The notes under the pieces are model-generated. The model searched no databases. It was not told the origin of the DNA and saw nothing but the letters and a program-made list of their open reading frames with translations. DNA of 64,000 nt from assembly GCA_005656395.1 (NCBI GenBank), contig SRSI01000077.1:992001-1056000 (forward strand), given 5' to 3'. Positions 33,501 to 44,400 of this stretch are shown here, piece by piece. The translations under genes and the position numbers were made by a program. Origin of the DNA: Strongyloides papillosus (Eukaryota > Nematoda > Chromadorea > Rhabditida > Strongyloididae). How positions within the stretch are numbered: the stretch's first letter is position 1; each line of letters starts with the position of its first letter.

Positions 33501-35928
33501 TGTTGCTGATTTAGTTACAGAAGGTGGGTATCCCAAAGTTTGGAAACAAATGTATACTATTCAAAGAAAAACAACAGCAAAAATATTAATGTTCTTAAAA
33601 GAAATATTTATAATATTCTTTACATATGAATCTTTTGATGAAATAATGTGGAAAGAATTTATTAAATGTGTTGTTATTTTATGTATCAAATCAAATGAGT
33701 TTTGGCACTCAATGGAAGAATCTGAAAGAGAAGTCATTAGAAGTACTGTTATTTCAATAAGATCTCTATGGTATGAATTACCTAACGAACATAAAGGAGT
33801 TTTTATACCAAGTATCGTTGGTGATTTATTAAGAGTTGCTGTTATTGATGATGAAGACATACGTGGTGCAATAACTTCCATTTTTATTGATATGATGGTG
33901 GTCAATTATTATACAAAGGGTAGTAAAGAAATTATCGATAAAATAGAATGTGAAATGATAAGACAGTTAGATTTGATGCTTGAAGAAAATTATGGTGACA
34001 CGAAGTTTAGAATTGATCTTATATATAATTTAAAAAAGTGGGGACAAAATGATAGGAATTTTTATAACTTACGTGGTCAAGATTTGTTTGAGAAATTAGA
34101 TAACCTTCTTGTTTTGCTGTTAGAATATAAATTTATTTCTTCTGGATTTGATTGTCTTGAAAATTGTATGATTAAGATAGCCCAACTCATTAGGTTTCTT
34201 GATTCCATTCAGCAGTATGACTTATATGTCCGATATATCTATAAACTTTACAATATTAATATGTTATGTGATAATAAAATTGAGGCTGCATTAACATTAT
34301 TGAAACATGCTGAATTATTGAATTGGTCTCAAGAATCTCTACCAGAATACTTGTATCATGGAAATGTTAACAGAAACTGCACGACACACATTGAATTGAA
34401 AGAATTACTTTACATCGAAATAGCTGATCTTCTCGACGCTGGCTGTTTATGGGAAAAAGCGATAGAAATTTTAAAAGAATTAACTTCTGTTTATGAGTCA
34501 ATTGTGTATGATTATAAAAAATTGTCCCTTCATTATAGTCGTCTCAGTGAATTATACAAAAAAATTACTACAGTTGGAAGGATTGAAAATTCATACTATC
34601 TAGTTAATTTTTATGGGAGGAAATTTCCTTCTTATATCAATGGAGAAAGTTTTATATTTCGAGATATTGAGAGAAGGGGTGCTTTTCAGACAAAATTGAT
34701 TAATTCTTATGGTGTATGTGAGATTGTTAATAAAATGGATGACGTTAGTTATTTGAAAGATGAAGAAGGTCGATATCTTCAGATTATTCCTGTTAAGGCA
34801 ATTCAAACTTCTAGAAAAATTATTGATAGTAAAACAATAAGTCATAATATAAAATGGTACTATAAATATAATGGTATTTGTAAATTTGAATATGGAAAAA
34901 AGAAAGAAATTCTTGATAGTAAATGGACTACTCTAGAGAATACAGAAACAACTAGAATGTGGGTATTAAAAACATTTGTTGAAACTATTGACATTCTACC
35001 CTTTTTGATGCCCTTCTCAAAGGTCAGAATAATTAGTGAACCAGTTTTAAGTTGTCCTTTAGATGAAGCAATCATTGTAATTCTTCAAATGAATGATGAT
35101 CTTTATGAGACAGCGTTGAAAGTTTACAATAACCCACTAGAAAGTGTCTCAACATTAAGTGGCAAAATTCGTGGAATAGTTCAAGCTTTTGTAATGGGTG
35201 GTGTACAAAACTACAATGTATTCTTTACCAAAGAATGCCTTGAAATTTGTGATGAAAGTGAAAAACAAAAGGTTGAAGAACTTCGTGATTTGTTAATTAG
35301 ACAAATTGTAATTATTGAATATAGTCTTTTTGTTCATGCCACTCGATCTTCTCAGATATCTATTCCTTTCCATCAATCTTTAGTGGATAGTTATTATGAA
35401 CTTAAGAGAGATATAGAAACTAAATTTAATAAAATAACAGAATCACTACTTGGTCCAAGTGATTCTATCACTATATCAGAACCATCTATTGATAAGGCTC
35501 CATCAATTGCATCAATGACAATAAATTCAGGAAGGGAAACATTATTTAAAAAAGCATCTCAATCAATGTTAAGAAGTCCATTACACACTTTTACTTCACT
35601 TAGATCTTCAAAATCTAATTTATATAATGATGACAATAATACTTCGATAGATGGAAGTAACCTTGATAAGAAATCAATGGATAATTGCTCAAACATGTCT
35701 TTTGATACAACCATTGAAAATAGTACAATTCCAACAAAGTATCGTAAACAATCTTCTTCATCAGATGTTAGATTTAGAAAGATTCCTTCAATATATTCTG
35801 ATAAATCTGATAGTCAAATAACCTCACCCCGGACTTCTGAGCCACCTTTTGAGGGTTCTTCTAATGATAATGATTCTAGAGAGCAAACACCATTAGCTGG
35901 TAAAACATGTTTGATGACAGAATTGTAG
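30568..35928 (+). CDS. ced-5: CED-5: DOCK180-family Rac guanine-nucleotide exchange factor
   Basis: One uninterrupted ORF of 1786 aa. An in-frame TAA two codons upstream fixes the start. An N-terminal SH3 domain (about 7-70: FFMGERLRIISCNGDWCYGY, IKGIFPSNYI) is followed by a helical region that binds ELMO/CED-12. The DHR-1/C2 lipid-binding domain starts near 418 (EFYLTLINGDFNGF). The DHR-2 catalytic domain spans about 1210-1610 (YKLYNINMLCDNKIEAALTL), with the nucleotide-sensor loop AFVMGGVQNYNVFFTKE near 1540. The C-terminal tail is Ser-rich and lacks an obvious PxxP motif. With CED-2 and CED-12, CED-5 activates Rac/CED-10 for engulfment of dying cells and cell migration. The length matches C. 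elegans CED-5. A 5.4-kb intron-free coding region is unusual for this gene. Confidence 0.95.
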   Translation: MNEGNNCIYCIAADSFLNKSPQNFQVPYLNFFMGERLRIISCNGDWCYGYLDEDPEIKGIFPSNYIFYSAKDFDVTENLNDKDELEHNDESRSLLKEITVTVRNWWSHIRHNFDAVNTSSNYDKAFDIMEDLIVTRKRILSRSIPTEEMREFKNKVHKKIDIVDNILGLEMKIHDDYRKIIEPGTLSILETYEQHVLSYKKIQNIAQDDILTKIKGNFGLFFRFYSTTISVNCDVEIKVSLYDCEKNEFYSECYVFVWNYRTGTFYDSYCQLMFVELDDVCKEPGRVFVVFQVSKISPLENKVPNKRTGNPEVWGRQPFAFGMKDIYSILENSTEGERGDLNFKLDKVWSFDYFSKSDKTLRPERNDAKIELMCTIQVYKGHLNQIRENAFKLFSVNPTVIVPPIRHSEIVWEEDPVNEFYLTLINGDFNGFKVTDKSIEIRIQVMDEKGNTLMNSIEYITPNGTQHKSIYESNVIVGNDKPRWNEFVKLTVKNHYQENIHLRFLFFNRKMNDKAKTERGPFALSFVPLLKDFRLINEGDHDLIVYKLDSAKFEEHDVSYISLPSYRHETRNNPKLISRVSHPYLSSSEKNYFVIHMKMYSTVLTHNPLLINILQWKMNKLDTRKNLKELLCNNDLSNDTEVLRMLPFICDTLFEIWDDMPDLENLVFKALIHVLKATHEPKLRSFDAFFDNYLRSFCYNTAYSKLLNQMIFHLEKANDFYEEVGNILKSLNYLMAIIVSSKICNDFFGTSDNVEFYILIQKFLHVIDELMKDKSVRITTQNRIVQNIASCVPHLTVRGIFDINEVTNFVSTIMDHFGSNIVHREKLNFIENIINSRLFEIDESRCIILPKILVILQEFFSLNFNESIEFDCIVDYIKHSCRITATIIKFLFPYSELEDIKKPGNQEDFMLIVWRILRPINSVIIKLIRTRYEECFLDCITVLYSILDMFSAETFLRYVEEHESVVDAYDMTYEIGSVVADLVTEGGYPKVWKQMYTIQRKTTAKILMFLKEIFIIFFTYESFDEIMWKEFIKCVVILCIKSNEFWHSMEESEREVIRSTVISIRSLWYELPNEHKGVFIPSIVGDLLRVAVIDDEDIRGAITSIFIDMMVVNYYTKGSKEIIDKIECEMIRQLDLMLEENYGDTKFRIDLIYNLKKWGQNDRNFYNLRGQDLFEKLDNLLVLLLEYKFISSGFDCLENCMIKIAQLIRFLDSIQQYDLYVRYIYKLYNINMLCDNKIEAALTLLKHAELLNWSQESLPEYLYHGNVNRNCTTHIELKELLYIEIADLLDAGCLWEKAIEILKELTSVYESIVYDYKKLSLHYSRLSELYKKITTVGRIENSYYLVNFYGRKFPSYINGESFIFRDIERRGAFQTKLINSYGVCEIVNKMDDVSYLKDEEGRYLQIIPVKAIQTSRKIIDSKTISHNIKWYYKYNGICKFEYGKKKEILDSKWTTLENTETTRMWVLKTFVETIDILPFLMPFSKVRIISEPVLSCPLDEAIIVILQMNDDLYETALKVYNNPLESVSTLSGKIRGIVQAFVMGGVQNYNVFFTKECLEICDESEKQKVEELRDLLIRQIVIIEYSLFVHATRSSQISIPFHQSLVDSYYELKRDIETKFNKITESLLGPSDSITISEPSIDKAPSIASMTINSGRETLFKKASQSMLRSPLHTFTSLRSSKSNLYNDDNNTSIDGSNLDKKSMDNCSNMSFDTTIENSTIPTKYRKQSSSSDVRFRKIPSIYSDKSDSQITSPRTSEPPFEGSSNDNDSREQTPLAGKTCLMTEL

Positions 35929-36103
35929 ACAAGTTTTTAATTTAGTATCATAGATTTATTTCTTTTCTCTTGTTATATTTCATTAATTTATTTTCAACAT
36001 TTATCAATCAATGCATATATACACTAACGACCAACTGACCATTCGATTTTAACTATTTATTATCTGCATACATATAATATTTAAAGTTTAACTCAACATA
36101 ACA

Positions 36104-36388
36104 ATGCCCATATCAGCTGATGAAACAACAACTATTGTCTCTACTGCTCAAAAAACACGTGTAATATCAGGTTTAGAAACATATGGACCAATTGTTTTAT
36201 TAGCTATCATATTACTTATTTTTATCATTGCCTCTATAATTGGTAGCAAAAGAATGCATCAACAAAATGCTTTATTCGAACACTCAAATTTTGATAAAAC
36301 ATCAGTTAATGGCATTAAAGAATCTGTTGTTGAAGGTATTGTAATAACAGATGGAGAAACAGGAATAACAAAAACAATTCAAATGTAA
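36104..36388 (+). CDS. Small single-pass membrane protein, 94 aa, unknown
   Basis: An intact ORF opens at ATG 36104 and ends TAA. A polar Thr-rich N-terminus (about 25 residues) precedes one strong transmembrane helix ([20 protein letters not shown]). Basic residues follow directly (GSKRMHQQ), so the tail of about 45 residues is predicted cytosolic. Val/Ile-Thr-Gly repeats (VVEGIVITDGETGITKTIQM) close the protein. No signal peptide and no family I recognise. It lies 175 bp after ced-5 on the same strand. It could be a downstream operon gene, though there is no clear pyrimidine-rich acceptor directly at the ATG. Confidence 0.65.
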   Translation: MPISADETTTIVSTAQKTRVISGLETYGPIVLLAIILLIFIIASIIGSKRMHQQNALFEHSNFDKTSVNGIKESVVEGIVITDGETGITKTIQM

Positions 36389-37745
36389 CTATTAATTTTC
36401 ATAATCATTGTATATACCTAAATTTTTATTAAATATTAATTCGAAAATTTTTTAATAAAAATTTTTATTGTTATTCCGTTATTTATTCATAAAATTAATC
36501 TAAGGTTTAATAAAAGCTTTATCTATTCATTTAATATTTTTAATTCAGGGAATGTAAACACTAGATATGTATTTCCATTTTACAATACAAAAATTATAAA
36601 TCTACTGGCTCTCCCTTTTTAACTTTCATAAGATGATGGTAAATATTGCAACATCTTTCAATTTACTATTTATCATTCAAAATGTCATAGATAATTTTTT
36701 TTAACAATACATAAAAATTTAAACTTTTAAACTTTTCTTTTCCGCTACTAATAATAATACATTGGCCTACTTTAAATTAAAGAGAGGAGAAAGTAAAGTT
36801 ATGATAATGATTAAAAAAAAAGTCTGGTGATGAGGGAATAAAGAATTTGTGACTATCCATAGAATATATTTGATTAGGTTTAGCTAAATTAAACATAGAT
36901 TTCTTCACTTAATACTTCTTTTTTGTTTATCTATTATCTTACAAAAATCTAAATGCCTACTTTTCCAAGAAAATAGTAATAAAGTTTCAGTTTATAATAA
37001 AAAAAAAGAGATTTTAATCTAATTCAATATTAAATTTAATAACTTATTTTCTTTACAATAAGATTTTAAAATAATTATATTTTAATGTAAGGTAATTTTA
37101 TTGTCAAAATACATTATAATTTATTTCCCAAATCATCCTATTAAAATTCTCCTCTTTTATCGACCATTTCATATTTATACTATTTTAATAGTTTACCTAC
37201 AATTGAGGATAAATTTGAAAGTATTATTATTTATAAATATACATTTACCCACCTATCAAATGGATAAAATATGATTTTTCGACAAATATGGTGATACAGA
37301 TGTATTTGAAAAAAACCTATTGATACTCCATATTTCATATAACATACATTGTCATTCTTTTATATATACCAATTGTAAATAGTTAATGAGTCTAATAAAT
37401 AATTATACTTCATTTCCATAAATAAATGGTATTTCATAATAAAGATAATAATCGACTTACTATTTTTAATTATTACATTCTGAATAATGAAATATCAATA
37501 TATAGTTTTAAATACAAAATATTTTATATTTTCGGTGTTTATTTATATCTGTTTCTTATTCTTTAGAAAAAAAATCCCTTTCGAATTGTTTATCTCAATT
37601 ATTTATTACTAATATTTATTGATAATGCTTTGTTATTGACTAAAAAATTCTAGATTTTTATGTTAAATCCAACACAACCTGGATTTTTTTACTATTAATA
37701 CTTATACTAATATTTTTTTTGCATTACATTTTTTTTTATAAAATT
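36389..37745. other. Intergenic, upstream of the first vab-10 promoter
   Basis: 1.36 kb, AT-rich, with no ORF of coding character or recognisable RNA. It presumably contains the 3' UTR of the 94-aa gene and the distal vab-10 promoter. Confidence 0.55.
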
Positions 37746-38495
37746 ATGTCTTCTACTGAAGTATCAACAAAAAGTAAACGTGGTTGGAAAGCTTTTAACA
37801 ACATTGGACATAAGCTTACATATTCCACCACCAATATTTTGTTTTGGAATAATAAAGATAAAAAAAAGAATGAATCTTCATCAAGTGAAAATAATTTAAA
37901 ATATTTTGAAGTCAGTTCACAAAATAGCAGTGAATATAAAAAAGGTAGCAAAAATGCAGGAAAGAAACCTGAACATACTGGAAGATTTGAACGGAGTCCT
38001 CTAGTTGTTCATGGTGTTGATACAACGTTAGTTTAAATATTATAATTTCAAACATATTGTCTATTTTAAAATATTATAGAGATTCAAGTACTGATTACTT
38101 GATAGAGAGCTATAAGTTATCAATGAGAAAACAAAAAGAATTGATTTCAGATAATACAGAAGGTGTTTCGCAACGTGCTCAATCAGTAGATAGAATATTC
38201 AAGTAAGATTTGAAAGAAATAATATTTTTAATATTTTATTTTAGTAATTGTTCTTTCAAAGGTGAAGCTTTTTCGGTTGAAAATTTACATCCACTCTATA
38301 TTACTAAAAATAAATCTTCAACAGAAGTTAATATGCTTCATAATTCATTTCCTGTTACTCAATCTATAGATAAGTCATACAGTGATGTTCTTAATTCGGA
38401 AGAAATATCCCAAGAAATTTTATTTTGGCTTAAAAATCAAGATACAAAAGCCTATAAAATGGAGAAACATGAGAGATTACAAGCTATGTTATCAG
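37746..38495 (+). CDS. vab-10: vab-10 distal alternative 5' exons (set 1)
   Basis: Three exons (37746-38026, 38080-38202, 38245-38495) joined by introns of 53 and 42 nt encode about 218 residues. The N-terminus is [17 protein letters not shown]; the sequence is Ser/Lys-rich with no recognised domain. The last exon ends in phase 1 at TCAG|GTAAGT, exactly the phase needed by the CH1 exon at 42622. I infer that this unique N-terminus is spliced over the 3.4-kb intron onto the actin-binding domain. A separate small gene is possible but would lack a stop. Confidence 0.75.
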
Positions 38496-41400
38496 GTAAG
38501 TGTTTAATAAAATTTCTTAAAAATAATTAAAGATTATAACAAACCAAAATTTTCTTACAATTTTCTGAGTTGCTATCAATATAAAATATTATATATAATT
38601 ATTAACTTAATTATTTGAACTTCCTTATGTTACCTAATATTATAGTACTTATTTTATATTAGTAATATTTTTAATTTACAATACATCATACATTGTTATA
38701 GAAACTTTTTTTTATATTAACATTTTACTGTTTTAATTATATATATTAATATATATATATGATTATTATTATGATCTCATCTCACTTTATCCTTTATATC
38801 ACACATAATCTTAGAAATATCGCATAACAACTTATTAATCTTTTAATTTATATTCATAACCTTTTTGAAGGATGATTTCATATTTATTTGACAGAACAAT
38901 AGTAGTTTTAAAATTCAATTAGGTTGATTAAGTGATCAAATCTCTTAATAAATAATATTCTTGTCATTACCAAAATCTATTACACGTCATTTTTAATCAA
39001 AGTTTTATAGTAAAACAGATGAGGTGAAAGTTATTTATGACTAACTACAACTGTCGCGCTTTTAATTGATTATCATTATCATCATAGTATTGGCTATCAT
39101 TTTGTTAATCTTCTTTTGGTTGAGTGATATTCAAGAATCATTATTTGTAGACTTTTTATATAACTAATATTCTCATTCTAAGTACAAACTTTCTCCCTAT
39201 TAGTCAATAATATTCATAGTATAATAAACTATCAGTCATTTATAATCATATTGATACTTTTCTTTTGCCTCATTTCTTCCATGCATTCAAATCTTTAAAA
39301 TACACATAAACATTCTTCAACTTTTTATTCTATAGAGTTTACTTTCTTGTCTACATAAAAACATATCAATAAACCTGAAACAATTTTTATTTATATTACT
39401 CATTCTTTTAATAAATTTTTATTTCACTATACTCTACATAATACAATATTATTCAATCAAAAACTCAAACTTTTATTATTCTATACCCTTGATTTGTTGA
39501 CAATTCCCTTTCTATTTTTACATAATAATATATAAATTTTTAAGCACATTCTTAAATGATAGCTACATTTATTAAAATAACAAATCTAGCTATTCCTTTT
39601 TTTTATTGCTTCTATCCATACTTTATTTCTTTATATAATATTTTTATCATATTTTTTATGTTATTCTTTATTAAATTAAAGACTACATTCATCAATTAAA
39701 TATACAAGAAAAATAATCTGAATATTTAAGATGTTTTTTTTCTTAAATTATATTCATTGATCTATTTCTCATAAAAAATTTTTTGCTATTATATTTTATT
39801 AACTTATTTTATAAAGTTCTCATTTTATGTGTACATGTGTATATTATATCAATAATTCTATCCAATTTTTAGATAACATTAAAAAAATGACCATTTAAAC
39901 TAATGTAAAGTAATGTAAATTTATCTGCACTTTTCAAATTTAAATATGAAAAAAATATTTGATTACAAAGTCATTTTTTTACCATTTTAATAACATTTTA
40001 TAAAGAATTATTGACAATATTTTTAAGACCTGTTTTATTATAATATATTTTTTGTTTATACTACCGTTCATATTTTATGTATTTTCTTAGTTATCAAAAG
40101 ATTATCTTTTAAAGTATCATTAAATAGTATATCGAATCGTTTTTATTACATAACATTTACTTTTTGGTTTATTTTAATTATATTGTGATTTAATAAAGTT
40201 ACTCTCACTTTTTAGTGCCATTTTATTGTATTGGAATTTTAATCTATCTCACATATTTACTTTTTAAATATACAATTCCTATAACTACCAATATACGTTT
40301 TTAATACCGCATTTGACCTTTTACTACTATAGTCCTAATTTCTCCTCACTGATGAAGCTTTTAAAGTTTGACTTGTTTAAATTAGTTGATTGCCTTCCAC
40401 GCCACCAATCTCTTCTCTATCTCTGTATTATACTCTTTTCTAAACTTTCATGTATCATTCTAGACATCCTATATGATCAATAACATTTTTTGGTACTCTC
40501 TTCATGTTTATACATAAAAAATTTTTTTGATTGTGTAAAGATAAGACAAATTCCTTGACCAAATATGTTTGTATATATAATACCTTTCTATACTCAAATG
40601 GTAAAGATGAATGGCACTTAAACTTTGAAGGTTGGCATTTATCTCTGCTTTAGACAATATCCGATTAGAAGTGTTAAAATATACAATTATACCTCTTATT
40701 ACCATTCAAAAATAAATATTCAAAGCTCTATAATCATAAATTGTCTTTTACATTATAAAAGTGATTAAATCACTGATAAAAAAAGTTCTCTTTTACCTCA
40801 TTATTCATTATTTCTTTTACAATGATCTTTCTATATATATTTAAATGGCCTTTTGATTAATACATTCTTATGCCCTCTATTTTATATAAAATATAAGAAT
40901 ATTACTTTAAAATAATTTTTTTTAATTTTTAAAAATAAAACATAGTAATTTTTTCCATATAATATATTAATTTGATTTTTAAATGTTTAAACATTTGTCG
41001 GTTGAAAGTGTAAGATAAGCAAAAAAATAAATTGACACTAGTATTGTTAATTTATATCTTCTTTTCTTTCCCATTCAACTGTCAAAATTTGATTGTCCAT
41101 TTGTTTAACATAAAACTTTTTAAATACTTTTATTTGTAGAATTTTAAATTTGTAAAACTTATCTTATTTTTCATATTCTTATACTTCATTTATTTCACAA
41201 ACAAATATTTATCTATCAATTAATGTCCCATATTCGTTTATTTTTTTATATACCCATTTTGGTAAACAATTAATAAACAATTTTAATTAAAAGTTATTAA
41301 TTTTAAAAATGACCTTCGTTGAATATTATTATTGATCACTACAAATAATTATTTGACAATACAAATAAATCCATTTATTCTATTCAATTATAAATATTTC

Positions 41401-44400
41401 TTCTAAATTCATTATCTTTTATGCTTTCTTAAAAATTATAATTTAATCCGATTTAGATGAAAAATTTACCTTAATCCGACTAGTAACACAACTTTTAATC
41501 TCTATTTACTGTTTCAAGAACCTTCCAAATATTTAAGCTCTCCTCTTTCTTTGTATTTTTGTATTACTCAAATGCTCTATAACTTACTTTTATCAAAAAA
41601 CTTTTAAAGTATTATTATTTTTCTTTTTTGTTATTATTATTTACATTTTATATACTTACACTTACTTTAATTGTACTAGAAAATTCCATTAGCATAAATT
41701 ATTAATCATGAATTGTTTTAATTATTATTATGTGCTTATAAAAAAGTCTCTATTTTGTATTTTTTAGATGTCTATTTAACTATTTTTATTTACTATTAAC
41801 AACCAAATAAGGAATATTATAGCAATATAGACATTTTTCTACTTATATTTAAGTATTTTTAAGAATTATCTTACATTCACTTTCTAAATTTTCACTTAAA
41901 CGACTTATAATTTACTATAAATATGTCTTATCACCCTAGTAATCTGATGTCCCCGGCATCTAATGCGGGCTACGGATCAGACTACTCATCTGATCATACA
42001 CAGATCTCTGCTCAAGAAAATGCTCATCTCGAACATTACGAGAATGATTTGGAAAAATTAAAAGGTATGTATATTGGAATTTTTGATGACGGAATTTTTA
42101 TATAATGATAACATTATCAACTTATTTATTTTTATAAACAATACCATTTGAAGTATTAATTCTTTTTGATAATAGAATCTTTTTAAATTTACACCATTTT
42201 GTTAAAATAAAATAGCTTCTAAACCATTTTTAGCAAAACATTCTGTTCTTATCATTATTTTAAGAAGAATTAAATCATTACTCTTTAAATGATATGTTAG
42301 GTGTTGATAACAATGAATTACTTTATGGTAGTTTGATGGAGACAAATTACACAGATAATATTTTTATAGTGATAGTTATTAATTTTTTATATACTAATTT
42401 CTAAAATAAAATATGAGATATTTGTATGATAATAGTGAAAAAAATGTTTCTGTAAGAAATGATTTATGCTCTCTATCAAATGCTTCATATGGTGATAATT
42501 CGTTAAGAATGTTTGAAAGACTTGAGAAAGTTAGAATTGCTAAGACTGGTTTGTTATAATAAAAATATTTTTTTAAAAACTTTTTCTATTCTTTTGAATA
42601 CATTTTAATTAATTTTTTTAGATGAACGTGATGCCATACAAAAGAAAACATTTACAAAATGGGTGAATAAACATCTTCAAAAGGTAATGACATTTTTTAC
42701 TGTAAATATTTATTTTTTTAGACTAATCGTAGTATTTCTGATTTATTTACTGATCTTAGCGATGGGTACAATTTGATAGCACTTCTAGAAGTTCTAACGG
42801 CAGAAAGATTGGTATGTTTTTGACATTTCATTTTTAAAACTATAAAAATAGTAATTGTGTGAGAAATTCCAATTATTTACCATTATATTATTACACATTT
42901 TAACAAACACAATTAAACATATAATTTTTATCTGATTATACATTTTTAAAATACCAATTGCGCAATTTCTTTAAATAATATATTTATCTAATTAAAAGTT
43001 TTAACATTTTTTGACACGAGATCAATTCAAAAGTAAACAAATATAATGGATACAAGTTTTACTTGTAACTAAAACATGTTTGAGTTAAACTCTTATATAC
43101 ACATATCATTTATATGAATGAGTAATTAAAAATAAATCTGATTCAATTCTCCTATTATAGATATTGTAATTTTAACAAAACAACTTTATATAGTTAATAA
43201 ATATTTAGTTAAAAATTAACCAAAAATTATTTGATACTAATTAGAAAAATTATAGTACGGATGAATACCTTAAGGACAACTTTATACTTTTCCACTATCA
43301 ACGTCCTCCATTAACATATATTATTATTATTATGATTTATAATGATAAGAAATGATTAATTTTGGAGTAATTAGAAAATTTTTATAACTAGTTCTAGCCA
43401 TTTAATTCATTCAGATAACTATATATTAATACTTTTATTTCCATTTACTTGTTCATCAATCTTTGTTATTTGAAAATAAAAAATATAATTTGAAAGAGAG
43501 AATTAGGTATTCTTTTTTATAAAAAAAATTAAGTAAAATTTTTTTGCAATTAATGTTCCATAAAAAATGGGATGTGACAAATCTCAATTAAAATTTTTCT
43601 CACAAAATTAAAAAATTATTTTATAGCCGAAAGAAACTGGGTATACAAGATTTCATAGAATACAAAATATACAAATATGCCTGGATTTTTTAAAAAAACA
43701 AAATATTAAATTTGTTAATATTAGACCGGAAGATATTCTTGAAGGAAATCCAAAGTTAACATTGGGATTGATATGGACAATTATTCTCAATTATCAGGTC
43801 TCTATAATTAAAACCAGGCAAAAAGAGTTGCTGTGTCAAAATGCTTCACTTACCATTCCACATTCAAATGATGCCAATAATCGTGTAACATTTGACAATA
43901 ATTTTGCTTCCCTTCGAGCTTCACAGGTTACGTTTGATTCCCTTACTACTAATGCTATAAAAATATCACACAATTTATCATTTATTTTGCTTATCACACT
44001 TACATAAATAATACAAATGTAAAAATTTGCTTTTAGAAAACTATTTTATTTTATGTTACATAACTTTAAAATTATATATTTAAAAAAAATTTTAAATATA
44101 AGATTGAGAAACAAAACAATAGTCTGTTGTTTTAATACTGATCGACAAAGTTTTCTATATTAAGACTAGAAATTACTCTGTCTTTTAGATATTATGCATC
44201 AAACTGGACGTGTATATATAATTCAATATTTGCTAAAATATTTGCATTTTTCTTTTAAAAAATTGCATTAAAATATTTTTATATAACTTACTTATTTACA
44301 ATAAGATTAAATTAATTTTATTATTGATATTAACATTCAATTATACGAGAAAAATTGATCTTGTCTAAATATAGGCGAAAAATCTTGCTTTTTGAAGTGT

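Noticed and set aside
33561..33905. 114-codon minus-strand frame inside ced-5
   Set aside because: Shadow of the well-supported ced-5 reading frame; no independent start context or domain.
36823..36900. TGATGA resembling a C/D snoRNA box C
   Set aside because: No CTGA box D or terminal stem at suitable distance.
40508..40705. 65-codon minus-strand frame in the long vab-10 intron
   Set aside because: Composition is that of random AT-rich sequence (Ile/Tyr/Asn-rich), with no splice or start context.
42265..42330. Extra vab-10 exon starting EELNHYS after an ATTTTAAG acceptor
   Set aside because: Phase fits, but the candidate donors (GTGTTG, GTAGTT) are poor; mentioned under the 41923 exon but not called.
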